Of a DNA stretch of 64,000 bases, positions 34,605 through 45,150 are shown piece by piece. Each line of letters starts with the position of its first letter. The stretch's first letter is position 1. This DNA is from Ischnura elegans (taxonomy: Eukaryota; Arthropoda; Insecta; Odonata; Coenagrionidae): NCBI RefSeq assembly GCF_921293095.1, contig NC_060259.1:47039812-47103811 (forward strand), given 5' to 3'. The position numbers and the translations under genes are program-made. The notes beneath the pieces were generated by a model that was given only the letters and a program-made list of their open reading frames with translations, was not told the DNA's origin and did not search any database.

Positions 34605-34609
34605 TTAAG

Positions 34610-36300
34610 CCTTCATTTACTACTTATTTTTTTACTTAGGAAGTTATTGTCAGGTCTGACATTAGGAAACCTTGTGACTTGGTAAGTCAGAACCTTATTA
34701 GTAAATGAAGTTTATGTAAAAAGTTAATGAAGCTTACTCAGAATGCTGAGTTATGGCTTTTATTTATCATCATAATTGTAGTGACTCAACGATGAATGCT
34801 ATCATTGCTTAACATTGTTTCACAATATGAAAACCTGTAGTGTATATTTTGGCTCACTCTCCAAGTCTGAGTATGCTGCCTCTGGTTCACTATGTTGGCC
34901 ATTGTGATATGTTGACAATACAGTTGAGGACCTCAAATCCGAAATCCAGAAACCTGGAAAATCAGAAATCTGAAACGTTTGAAAATTCGTCTGTGCAGTG
35001 TTTCAACTAGCCTCCTTGTGGCACCACTTTCTGAGCCTTGTTCTGGGATGAATAGGAAGTTAGCACATGCTATGAACTTATGCTAACAACCTAGGCAGGG
35101 ACGTGTAAGGATCTCATATTTCTCAGGATTTATCTCAGGCTCACACAAGAGCCTGAACGAATTAATAAATTAATTAATTGACAAAACATACCATGAAGGC
35201 CAGAAATCTAGAATCTACCCTTTGGTCCCAAGCTTTCCATATTTGAGGAGAGATGAGAACAACTTTGTAGGCTTCTCAGCGTATGAAGGGAAGAGGGGTC
35301 TAAGCTTTCCATCTACCTTTGCCAAACTAATCAACCTGTGCTGTCAAATTTACTATCATGCTTACCTTTTCCAAAGCTGAGGTATATGTATTTTTTATAT
35401 TTTCCTTGTATTTGAATTAGCTTGATGAGGATAAATTATTCATGGTTTTAATGACTTGCAAATTTTTTTTTCTGTAATCTAACGGCTAATTTGATTCTAA
35501 TGCACAAGGGAATTGATTGCTTTTTACCACGTGTGAACCTTAGTGAATGAAGGAAATTGGGATATATTGACAAGAAATGGATGAATGCATCATGTTCCTG
35601 ATAAAAGCATTCAGATATAGAAATGGTGTGGTTGAGCTGACAAGTGTGGAGTGTCAGTTGTCCGCTCTCTAAGGGAAGAGATAGGATCATAAAGATAGGA
35701 AGGCACGTAAGTGGTAGGTTGGAAAAGAGGGTGGATTGTACAACTATACCTCAGTGCAATTTCCTTAGTATTGGAATGTGTACATTTCCTACAGCTCTTG
35801 AGGGATTTTTCAGTGAGAGAGATTTTTTGGAGAAGCCTAGTCCCAACTTGGCATTCATGCAGAGCACAGGAGTATTCCATCCAAGTGCAATATGATTCTC
35901 CTGCCAATCATGTCAAGGTGAGTAAGTAATGATTAGCTTTGTAATTACTAGTATGTTAAGAGCCATGTAATGTCTGTGCTGGGTTTATCTCCACTTTAAA
36001 TTTGATTCGCGTGATGGAAATTGAACTTCTCGGTTGGTAACTTTCTACAAATGTTACTTTTAAATATTTTAATTTTAAAATGTGTGTATATACCTAGAGT
36101 TGGGTCCCTAATAAAACCTCTCCATAGTGGAAATTGCCCTGAATGACGCCTTCCTAATATCCTGTGTATTTTGAAATTCCCTGCTTTTAGCTGTGGCTTC
36201 TGATTTCGATTTAAAATGTGACGGAGTGCAGGTAGGTATTTAAAATTCTCAATAATTCTTTATCTATATTGTTGATATTAAACATTAATATTGCCTATGT
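34610..36300. other. Unassigned; one weak exon candidate
   Basis: At 35644-35929 two overlapping plus-strand frames precede a good donor (AAG/GTGAGTAAG at 35917). They might be an exon, but no family is recognised and the minus strand is also open. The rest has no supported feature. Confidence 0.35.
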
Positions 36301-36309
36301 CATCGACCA

Positions 36310-36960
36310 AATCGCTTTCAAAATTACGCCTAGCATTCACTGAAGTCGTTTATGGTTCGAGGGAAAAACGAATTCCCAAATTATCCGTTCGTCAAAATAT
36401 CTCTCTTAATTTATCGCTTGTCGGACCTGGAAATATAGTGGGGCTCTAAGATGATGTGCTCCGTGGCGCTCCTGGAGACATCTATTGTCAATTGTTCGAG
36501 GGATCTAAGCCTAGAGTACAGCCTCTGAGTCCCTAGCGGCTCCCAGCTTGAGTAACGCTGTCTGTACGCCCGAAGCAGTTTTTGACGAGTCGTGCCGCTT
36601 TCCTTTGTTTTTATTCAGTTCAGGAATTAAGTCTTTCTGCACCGGATCCCACATGCTCGCTGCATACTCAAAGGTGTGGTCGGACGAGTGCGAAATATAA
36701 CCTTTCTCTTACTTTCTCATCCGAAAATCTTCCCACAAAACGACTGACGAATCCTAGCTTCTTCTGGGCTATGCCGCAAATATTCCTTATTTACGTTCCC
36801 CACGAGAGTTTCGAAGTTATCGTAACTCCCAGGTACTTCACTTCATCTGATGCCTTTATGTGAATACCATCCGCAGCGTAAACATGGTTATAATAGGATG
36901 AACTCCGAGCATTTGCTCCGATTAAGTTCTGGGGCCTGACTCTGGTTCTTCCTGGCTATA
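36310..36960 (-). pseudogene. Jockey/CR1-type LINE C-terminal fragment (minus)
   Basis: The minus strand encodes SDEVKYLGVTITSKLSWGT, then NICGIAQKKLGFVSRFVGRF, then ALVRPHL, and beyond that a region with several stops. This is the RT thumb and C-terminal domain of the jockey/CR1-type family. It is collinear with 54430-54960 on the plus strand. The right edge abuts a repeat arm at 36992, and the matching RT half may be the piece at 41.4-41.7 kb. Confidence 0.8.
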
Positions 36961-36991
36961 GCCAACGTGGTTTGTCGAAAAGGTTGCCGAA

Positions 36992-37158
36992 CGGTGACTG
37001 AATTCTTATTCTCCTTTTCATTCGCAAGCTATTTCGCCAGAAAAGCTTCGCTTCGTCCCTCTGGCGACGAAAAAGTTATTCTCGTTCTGTCTGGCGAGCA
37101 TTTCGCTAGCGACGACAGTGAAGTCGCTCTAGCGACTTGGCGAAAGAATTGACGAGAC
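36992..37158. repeat. Arm of an inverted pair (left), GCGAC/TTCGC-rich
   Basis: It starts CGGTGACTGAATTC and contains TTCTCCTTTTC, AAGCTTCGCTTCG, ATTCTCGTTCTG and ACTTGGCGAAAGAATTG. It resembles, in inverted order, 41215-41377. The similarity is imperfect. Confidence 0.4.
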
Positions 37159-37519
37159 AAAGACTCGTGATTTAACTACAACTATACACCATTATAATGT
37201 TAAATTTTTGATCCCTATTAGTTTAATTATTATTAAAATTCTTGGCATACAACCTGTGTTGCTTCACTCGTCTTGTTGTCCTACGTAATTCAATAGATGG
37301 GATTAAAAGTTGGTTTGGATTTGAATGAACTGCGAAGCTTTTGTCTGGTAAGCGTATTGTTACCGTGGGAGTGCTGTTATTCTGATCATATAAATGTGTT
37401 GGGTTGCCTGAGAAAACTTGTTGTTTCGGTTCTTATATGCTCGTGAACGCTTCATCGGAAATAATGAGAAAGAGACTGGCCGGAGTATTCTCATATAAGA
37501 ACGTGTCCTCTAGTAAATG

Positions 37520-37600
37520 AAGTTGTGGTGTAGTGGATAGCGCGGCTATCTACCAATCTCAATGTTATGAGGTCGATTCCTGCCATAGCAAATTTTTTCT
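37520..37600 (+). mobile_element. tRNA-like segment (SINE head or tRNA pseudogene)
   Basis: GTTGTGG and CCATAGC can form a 7-bp acceptor stem. TGTAGTGGATAGCGC is A-box-like and GGTCGATTCC is B-box-like. The anticodon and T arms do not pair well, so it is not called as a functional tRNA. Confidence 0.45.
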
Positions 37601-37807
37601 CTCCATCACATGAAAATGGTTCGCATACTATCGTTTTCATCTTCACTTGAAGTTGTCAAAATATTTTCTATGCAAAAGAAAATCTATCATGAGTAGTTCA
37701 GCTCTTATAAAGACTCACTTAAGTTCAATATTAGGCTTCCCTGTTAAAAATTACCCATTAGTCCCCATTGAAAAAACCTATAGGGAATGATATTCCCCAT
37801 TAAATTT

Positions 37808-38005
37808 CAATGGGGAATATATTGTCCCTATGGGTACTCAATGGGGAATATATTGTCCCTATGGGTACTCAATGGGGAATATATTGTCCCTATGGGTACT
37901 CAATGGGGAATATATTGTCCCTATGGGTACTCAATGGGGAATGAATATCTCTTATGGGTTTTCAATGGGGAATGAAAATCTCTCATGTTTTTTCAATGGG
38001 GAATG
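37808..38005 (+). repeat. 31-bp minisatellite, about 6 units
   Basis: The unit CAATGGGGAATATATTGTCC plus CTATGGGTACT repeats perfectly four times from 37808, then twice with changes. Because 31 is not a multiple of 3, each frame cycles through the same peptide words, producing the open frames at 37787-37975 and 37830-38069. These are not genes. It is placed just inside the left terminus, where transposase-binding repeats usually sit. Confidence 0.92.
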
Positions 38006-38307
38006 CCAAGTATTTTCACAACTTTTGGTAATTATGGGAAATATATATTTGGCGTTTAAAATACCTTAGTTACATATTTTGCCCATTATATTACGAAATT
38101 ATTTTTTAATATAACGGATTAAATATCGTATTTGGAAACTAGCGCCACAACGACCGGCGGCCATCTTGCATACCAGTGACCCAAGAGCCATTGCAAATGA
38201 ATTGTTTACATTCGTAGTTACTGTATTTTGTGACCGTTTTGTGACTTTGCGAATTTAGTTGTGCTGTAGAATCCTCATTTACAAGCAAATTTACGTTGAA
38301 GTACGCA

Positions 38308-38385
38308 ATGGAAGAGGAAAATAATCCGTGTTTCGCAGTGAAGACTGGCAAAAAGGCATCAACACATCTCCGCTGAGCTGACCAT
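38308..38385 (+). CDS. Candidate first exon of a small TE-borne gene
   Basis: ATG in good context (ACGCAATGG) opens MEEENNPCFAVKTGKKASTH and closes at TGA 38374-38376, just before a strong donor (CCAT/GTAAGT, GT at 38386). The sequence before it (38150-38300) resembles a 5' UTR. The stop before the donor means the joined frame is broken or the exon is non-coding downstream of the TGA. Function unknown. Confidence 0.3.
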
Positions 38386-39262
38386 GTAAGTAAATGAAAC
38401 ATTTTTTCTATTCGTTAGTAAATCACCGAACATTTGTATGTATTGATACGATTAATGGACCGCTAATTTCATTTCAATAAGTATTTAAGATTATTAATTA
38501 CTATGTTCACAGTGTAATTACAATTTAGCATGATCTTTCCTTTCTCGGCCATAGTAAAAATACAATCCATTAAGACCGATTAAGTTGAAATATCAGGGTT
38601 CTCGCAGAAGAATCCACTTTGTTAGTAGTCCATTATGGCATCCAGTTCGTTATGGCATTAAATTATCAATCACAATTAGCTCGTATACGAAGGGTATTTT
38701 CTTGAAAAATGAATAACCATCGGGAAGATATTATGACGAAGAATTATAGTAATTAATAAGCTGTTCAAAACATTGCCATCGCAATTTAAATCTCTCCGAT
38801 CATTATCATTTAGGTATTGATTTGTACTTGAGTACATTTTTCACAAATGCCTAAATTGCAATGAAAGTCTTAAAGAGTTATATTGTTATCAATTGCTATA
38901 GAATGTTACTAAAATTGAATGTCAATTCAATTCTATTGAAATGTCAACTATTTATGTTAGGGGTTCCACTTACCCCGGTGTTCCTTACGCAGTTAACGGG
39001 TATACATAAATATTTATAAAAAAATAACCTGTTTGTTGAGCACAGAATAGATACTTGTTAGGAAGTTGAGCCTAACATTTTGTTCGCCACGTTGATGCAT
39101 GCACATAAATATGAATGCGTTAGAGTGGGAGTGCATAAATATGCTTGCAAGATGCCATGTGTAAATGTAATAAATAGGTAGATTTCCTGCGGGATAGGTT
39201 CATATAGCAAATGATATAACCTTGTTTTTATTACTAATATTCTATATTTATTTGCAGGGACA

Positions 39263-39406
39263 ATGGAGAGAGTTTGGAGTCAGGATGACAACCTGAAAAG
39301 GGATATACCAACTACACTAAAGCAAGTTATCACAAAGGCATTTGCCACCAAAAGTTGTGACATGGTTAAATACCAAAGGAAGAAGCTACTGAAAAGTAGC
39401 AAATAA
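39263..39406 (+). CDS. Candidate second exon, 47-aa basic protein
   Basis: An acceptor (TATTTATTTGCAG, ending 39257) precedes ATG at 39263. The frame encodes MERVWSQDDNLKRDIPTTLK, then a helix with CDMVKYQRKKLLKSSK, and ends at 39406. AATAAA lies at 39706, about 300 bp downstream, just before the convergent piggyBac transposase ends. The composition (basic, helical C-terminus) would suit a small DNA-binding or accessory protein; that is inference only. Confidence 0.35.
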   Translation: MERVWSQDDNLKRDIPTTLKQVITKAFATKSCDMVKYQRKKLLKSSK

Positions 39407-39758
39407 TACTTCACATGTCTATCCAGACTGATGATGGATGCAAATGCTACCAGCTAAGATATTAATTGTTCATTCCCTGTCAGCCTTTGTAATACTCGCA
39501 TACCATTCACATCAATCCCCTGATCGACCCCAAACACCACGAACTTTGAAAGAATTTGAACACAATTGTAATATTGGTTTGTATGAGACATTTGAAGTGG
39601 TATTTGTTAACCAATTCGGTCCAAATTTTGATATTTTGTTAATAGTTACTTGCTCTTTCATTTGCTTGAAGTATATGCTACCAACTATGGTTTACTGTGT
39701 GCAAAAATAAAAGCATTCAAAATTAAATTAAATACTTTACATAATTGGAGATAATTCT

Positions 39759-40293
39759 TTAGGGCTTGAAATGTTCCAAACATAGTGGCTTTTTGCACAC
39801 ATCATACTACCATGTGGATTCTCTTCTTATATTTTTCTCCGAGCACACTACACATTTTGCCATCCTTTTACCTTTACTTTTTTGGTATCTGTACACTCCA
39901 AGGAATGCCTGGTGTTCATTATTGTAACATATCCTTCTTGTCCTTCCATTTGCAGTAATGTTATTACTGCAATATGATATGGCTTCACCTTTTTGGAGTT
40001 TTAATTCGTCTCTATCTTTAGGCATATTTTTGCATTTAGATCACAAAGTACAGTACATTAGTTCCTAAGGTGTGTAACTTGTGAAACAAATCTGGCGAAT
40101 TATACCAATTATCAACATACAATTAATATCCTTTGTTTATAAGATTATACGCGGCCATCAAATCCAATACTACCTTTGTATTAACAGGAATATTGTTTAC
40201 TTCATCATTTCCAACATACATTTTAAAGTTATGTGTATAACCATAGCTGGAATTGCATAATTTGTACAGTTTTACCCCAAATCTTGCCCTCTT
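39759..40293 (-). pseudogene. piggyBac transposase C-terminal half, broken
   Basis: On the minus strand, from 40293: KRARFGVKLYKLCNSSYGYT (RNase H-like core), VVLDLMAAYNLINKGY, a stop, LYVDNWYNSPDLFHKL with the conserved catalytic-type Asp in VDNWY-SP, two more stops, MPKDRDELKLQKGEAISY, SNNITAN, then GKRMAKCVVC, IRRESTW, a stop, YDVCKKPLCLEHF. This is the piggyBac order: core, DN-Y box, MP-K linker, and the cysteine-rich end (CxxC...CxxC..LC..H). The DDE/D middle between SNNITAN and the Cys domain is largely deleted, and the N-terminal half is missing. Inactive. Confidence 0.93.
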
Positions 40294-40432
40294 TAACCTT
40301 TTGTATTGTTAAAGAGTAGCAAGCCTGTCAACAAATTTATGTTATACAATGTAAAAATGTTTAATTTAGCATTAAATTCATATCAATGGAACAATTGTTT
40401 TTATTCATTCTGTTTTATTAGGGAATTACAGT

Positions 40433-40735
40433 CCCTATAGGGAATATCTATCCCTATAGGGAATAGGTGTCCCTATAGGGAATGGGTGTCCCTATAGGGA
40501 ATGGGTGTCCCTATAGGGAATGGGTGTCCCTATAGGGAATGGGTGTCCCTATAGGGAATGGTAGTCCCCATTGCCAATTCCCTATAAGGAATTTTAATGG
40601 GTATTTTCAATGGGGAATTACAGTCCCTATAGGGAATAAGTGTCCCTATAGGGAATGGGTGTCCCTATAGGGAATGGTAGTCCCCATTGCCAATTCCCTA
40701 TAAGGAATTTTAATGGGTATTTTCAATGGGGAATT
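40433..40735 (+). repeat. 19-bp palindromic minisatellite, two blocks
   Basis: The unit TCCCTATAGGGAATGGGTG, whose core CCCTATAGGG is a perfect palindrome, repeats about seven times from 40433 and three more from 40623. Each block is followed by the same roughly 55-bp segment (TCCCCATTGCCAATTCCCTA and so on), so a larger block of array plus tail has been duplicated next to the right terminus. It mirrors the 31-bp array at the left end, which shares the words TCCCTAT and ATGGGGA. Confidence 0.92.
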
Positions 40736-41214
40736 TTTAACAGGGTTCATATTTATGTCCGGCAGAGCTCTAGGCAGCATGTGATGTGTAGTACGCTTTC
40801 ATGCCGCCTTTGGTGTTTTTATCTAATATCAGCAAATTATTTTTTTATGAGAATATTTGACTGTATTTCATCAACTATTTTTCCCTAAAATCTTATCCTT
40901 GCCTTACATAAGTTCCTTAGCGTACGAAAAGGTGCTTATCTTTTTCTTCCGTACGTAAACCATAAGAAACGGATATCTCTCTTATTTTGTGCCATCTGAG
41001 TTAGGTTAAAATTGAAAATATTAGCCCATAAGTTTCACTGGAGCGACTTTTGGACTCATCGTTTACATTTACGAAAAAGATGAAAAACAAAGAGATTGGT
41101 TTTATGTTCAACTACTTCTGGAAAACGACTAATTAATAAGCGATATTGTACAACAATACTTAGTGTAGCAATTTGAGTCTCACGCAATAAACAAAACGTG
41201 GTATAGTGCCCATT

Positions 41215-41377
41215 GACTTGTGGGTAATTCTTCATTGCCCACGTCACAGTATTTCGCCAAGAGAACGAAGCGATAGACGGGGCCAAAAGAACGAGGATAT
41301 CGCGGAGAAATTTTTCGCTTAGCTTCGAGTTCCGTGGCGAAGCGAAGACTCGGGCGGAAGGAGAAAGAGAATCACCG
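41215..41377. repeat. Arm of an inverted pair (right)
   Basis: The reverse complement begins CGGTGATTCTCTTTCTCC and contains TCTTCGCTTCG, CTCGTTCTTTTGGC and TCTTGGCGAAATACTG, comparable to 36992-37158. The two arms enclose the piggyBac-type element and sit at the edges of LINE fragments of one family. Confidence 0.4.
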
Positions 41378-41389
41378 CCTAGGTCTCCA

Positions 41390-41680
41390 CTCTTGGTTCC
41401 ACAAATGAACGTTGTTTGAAATTCTATCATCCGATTTAATGTCAGAGTGGTCACTAATTTCGCGATAGATGACAGCTTCGTCAGCAAATAAACGTTTTTT
41501 TACTGATTCTTCTACAGAATAGGTCATTAATGTATCTAATGAACGAAAAGGGGCCGATGACGCTTCCTTCTGGGGCACATGAAGTCACTTAACTATGTCA
41601 GAACTAATTACGTCATGAATTACTTTATGCCTACAATCACTCGCGTCGGAAGTCGCGTATCCAGTCGGTTGAAATATAAA
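41390..41680 (-). pseudogene. Jockey/CR1-type RT fragment (minus)
   Basis: On the minus strand: WIRDF, several stops, then APEGSVIGPF.FIRYINDLF (GVPQGS-type motif, first residues changed), KKRLFADEAVIYREISDHSD (FADD box as FADE) and SDDRISNNVHLWN. The catalytic box is altered and the frame is broken. It ends where the repeat arm at 41377 begins. Confidence 0.75.
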
Positions 41681-42329
41681 TTTAAACTAATTACTGAATG
41701 ATTCCACTACAACGAAATATCGGACAACACGGAGAGACTGACTCAGAGAAAAAACACGGAAAGAAATTATCTTTACAAGTTTGTTACTTCGATAAGACAA
41801 CTAACATCCTAGACCACTTGCATAATCGAGGGAAATAAACTATATGCGGGATGAGCGTGTGCGACACTTCTCTGCAGAGAAAAAGGTCTGACAAGATCAA
41901 GGCTCAATTCTGACGGACGCAGTGCTGTACCTACGACGCTGACCACGGATTTACCACCCACGTTTCCCATGGCTGATATGGCCTCAGATGTCGGCCCCCA
42001 CTTTCAACAAAACATATCATTTTGTTTGATTATGAGAACTAATGCCTCCCTCGCAACCGATAATATTTTGTCACCCTGGTGGCAGATTAAGGGGGGAGAA
42101 CTGTAAATGTAGGAAAAGCTGAAACAATGGCAATCTTTTACGTGAGTCTCTAATGATTTTTACCTGGAACGCTGATCACGGGCTTTCCCTACCCTTCGTT
42201 CCCATGCGTCAATGGAATACATGGTCTCTATAATAACTTGTAGCATTGATATTACGCGGGTTTTAATTCTGAACGGGTAAAAATGTTGTCCCTCATCAAA
42301 ATTTTGATTCTGCGTTGTTTTCTTTGCAT

Positions 42330-42765
42330 TTAGGGAAGAGAATTTTTACAACGTTGTACGTCTTCAGCTAATAAACGTATTTTACTGCTAATTCGGGAGC
42401 AGAGGTCATAAACGTATATGATGAGCACAAGGAGGCTGATAACGATTCCATGTGGTACACCTGCTGTCACTTGGACTTCATCAGAGGTAATTCTGTCAAG
42501 AACTACTTTTTGTTTACGATCACTCAGAAAGTCGCGTATCCAGTTTACCACTGTTTTGTTTAATCCGCATGCCTGCAATTTGTAGAAAAATATGTTTTAA
42601 GATACTCGGTCGAAAGCTTTCTAAAAATCTAGAAATAATGCGTCTACTTGTTTTTTCGATTCACCAGATTTGAGAGCATCGTGAAGATAGAGCGCGAGCT
42701 GTGTTTCGCATGATCTAACTATTCGGAGGCCGTGCTGATAGCCATGGAGGAAGTAACGATTGGAA
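42330..42765 (-). pseudogene. Jockey/CR1-type RT fragment (minus), second copy
   Basis: On the minus strand: KAFDRV, LQACGLNKTVVNWIRDFLSD, QKVVLDRITSDEVQVTAGVP and then IRLLAEDV in place of the FADD box. It covers the same RT segment as 41390-41680, so it is a separate copy. The catalytic box is destroyed. Confidence 0.8.
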
Positions 42766-42892
42766 TGACCTGGAAGCGTTCGTGGTTTGTGATAGGCGGA
42801 GAATGATAGGGTGAGGTTGACCCAAAATAATAAGTGCGAGGAATTTCTCTAGCGAGAAGGTTGGTGAGAAGGGGAAATATCCAGAGGAGGTG

Positions 42893-43780
42893 ATCGCGTT
42901 TCCATTAAGTTGCCTCAAAACATTCTGAACTCTCGCTGTGACCAAACTAATCCTTGGGTCATTTATAACTTTTTTGAAAAATTAACGGATCTTTGAGAAA
43001 CTTTGGTTTGAAAGGGAAGCCAGGCCAAATAACTGTGATGAGACTTCCTTCTGTCACGATTCTTCCAACACTTACGGGCGACATTAATCACAATATTCAA
43101 GGCAAAAAAATCACCTCTGGAAGAGAAAACACAGGAACTTGCCATTGTGTTTCTCGTAATGATAAGTGGAGATAGTGCTGACAACTATGAAGATGGTAAA
43201 TGAGCGAGAAGGTTGGTGAGAAGGGAAAAATATCTACAAGAGGTGATGTGCTCATGTATGGTGCAAGGTTAGAGTGCACAAAGTAAGGGAATGTGGAAGA
43301 GAGCTCTGAAAACCGTTACAGACATATTGGGTTGGTGAAGAAATGCGGAAAAGAGAATAGGACACAAGGATGAAGTAAGTAGAATGAGGAATGCTAGGCT
43401 TAATGTCGGACATTAAGGGGAACTCAGTGCTAGAATGGGAACTGGCGAGGATGATTCGTGATATTGTGGTATCTCATGTACAAATGCCTTGTCCGTTGAA
43501 GTACCTGTATTGATGTAACATTTCTACCTTGATTTTTACAATAGATGAGTGGTGACAGTGACGAATAGGATCTTTATTTCTTGGATTTTTTTGGAACCAC
43601 TTGCGCTTACAAATACTTTCGAATCATTTATTGCGCCCATTCAACATTATTGCTGTCAGCACAGCTTTCGTTTAATAATTTCTAAGTTTAAGGTATTAAG
43701 GCATCTCTGACGATATCCGTGATACTTTTTAGATTCTTCAATAGTCATTTCAACTGACTTCTTCTTTGGTTGCGGAGCGG
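42893..43780 (-). repeat. Inverted-repeat arm L (uninterrupted)
   Basis: The reverse complement of this arm matches 47103-47804 joined to 51760-51942. On the minus strand it ends an ORF with MTIEESKKYHGYRQRCLNTL, then KRKLC and a stop at about 43659, followed by about 750 bp of 3' sequence. About 3 changes in the ~570 bp after the stop separate the arms, against 8-9 changes within the last ~92 coding bases. The protein is not recognised; it may belong to a dispersed element. A partial internal repeat (GCGAGAAGGTTGGTGAGAAGG) occurs at 42852, just outside this arm, and at 43204. Confidence 0.85.
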
Positions 43781-43859
43781 TTGGTAAGTTATATTGAATA
43801 ATTTTAAACGCATTGAAGCATTTTTTTGCTAAATAGAGGAACAATCGCTGCTAATACTT

Positions 43860-44005
43860 AACGAGGTTTGGAGGTTTTCCGCCTTGGTGGCTTAACTCTA
43901 GAGCTGTGGACAATGAAGGTCCTCTCAATGATGACCAGATTCGCTGTGATTAGGCTTCACTCAAGGTTGAGGTCTCACCATTCCATTGTATTGACTTCAG
44001 TGGTA
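43860..44005 (+). mobile_element. SINE-like fragment
   Basis: GTTTTCCGCCTTGGTGGCTTAA resembles the head of SINE family A. No B box follows. Weak. Confidence 0.25.
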
Positions 44006-44009
44006 AAGT

Positions 44010-45145
44010 CCGATAATGGTTGGTGGCGTCACGGACGCGGATGACGCCACGAGGAGGCAGCGACGTCACGGTCCGTCATGCTTTCCCTTTCATATCAACC
44101 GCTGAGTCACAGCCCATTCATTAATTTTAATGAACGAGACACGGGGGAACTGATTCCTGATAAGCCTTTCAGAGATCTATGTACACTAGCGGAATTATGT
44201 CATCCGATGCTTCGGTCGCATTCCAATCTATTATTCGCTCAGAGGCACACACAATACTTATATTTAACGTCTTACTTCAGACTGGGCCCTTGGAAATGCT
44301 CAGATGGCCGCACGTTATCCATCAAAGGCTCTCACTCTGCTCTGTCAATGGAAACTACCATTTTGACCGCAAGGCTCGCATTTTGAAGGCTAAGAATACA
44401 TGCCTTAATACAAAATGGCCTTCAGTTTACGACTAAGTAGAACAGAGAAATTGACACTGAGTCACAATGACTCTCATGGACCAAATATATAGCTTTCTAA
44501 GTTTCTATTTGCCATTGATACATTTGCAAAATTAGTCATTGCTGGTGAACCTTTCCTTTTTTCATAAGAAAGTGCTCGATTGTCGACCTATACCTGACAT
44601 GATAGATTCACAACTTTTCTTTTTCACGTTCCACTCTTCTGAATATTCTGCCTTCAAACTGTATGACTCCAGCATGTTCAATCTAATGTGAATTCAAATC
44701 ATTTCATTGGTGATCGGTGGGAAAGCATCAATCTTGCTCGTATTTTGTCTTTTTTCGTGACGACTTATGTGTTTAAATCATAAGCTATAGTATTGAAAAT
44801 GTTACGGCGTCCTGAGTATAAAATATTAAAATTTTACTTTAAGAGAACGCATACCTTTTCTCTCACCCGGTAGTAAATTGTCTTTGGTGACGTATTAGCA
44901 GTACCTTTAAATCTTACGCTTAATCATCATGAAAATTTCGGAGTGTACAGAGTAGACTATAAATTGGAAAAGTTGGTGTTTGAATAAATAGGAAAAATGA
45001 ATTTATTCTGACCATGTCCGCACTTTCCCATCACTTCAACCTTATGTTGTTGTGAAGATACTACTTCGCGTTGAAATGCTCCAAATAGCGCTACTTCGGT
45101 CTCTTGAAAAGCGGCCGGCATTTTGCACCTATCTTGTCTCATAAT
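44010..45145. other. No assignable gene
   Basis: Short frames (44078-44436 plus, 44957-45142 minus) have no domain. The spacer between the inverted arms begins near 43780. Confidence 0.4.
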
Positions 45146-45150
45146 ACACC

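Larger units (their letters stand above)
37748..40736. mobile_element. TTAA-flanked piggyBac-type transposon, 3 kb
   Basis: Flanked by TTAA at 37744-37747 and 40737-40740. Inverted termini are AAATTACCCATTAGTCCCC (left) and AAATTCCCCATTGAAAATA (right, reverse complement). The inverted match extends outward through CCCTG/CAGGG, so the true edge may instead be CCCTGTTAAAAATT with a TT duplication. Inside, in order: a 31-bp minisatellite, a candidate two-exon gene on plus, a broken piggyBac transposase on minus converging on it, and a 19-bp palindromic minisatellite. The transposase domain plus TTAA supports piggyBac superfamily. Confidence 0.8.

Noticed and set aside
37520-37600. Functional tRNA gene
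   Set aside because: Acceptor stem pairs but anticodon and T arms do not; better as a SINE head or tRNA pseudogene.
37787-38069. Open frames encoding repeated WGIYCPYGYS-like words
   Set aside because: They are the 31-bp minisatellite read in successive frames; no start, domain or conservation.
39759-40293. Domesticated piggyBac gene
   Set aside because: Several stops, a deleted catalytic middle and intact transposon ends argue for a dead transposase, not a host gene.
40433-40735. CCCTATAGGG array as telomeric or CRISPR-like repeat
   Set aside because: The units are contiguous with no spacers, the unit is palindromic and not TTAGG-like, and it lies at a transposon end.
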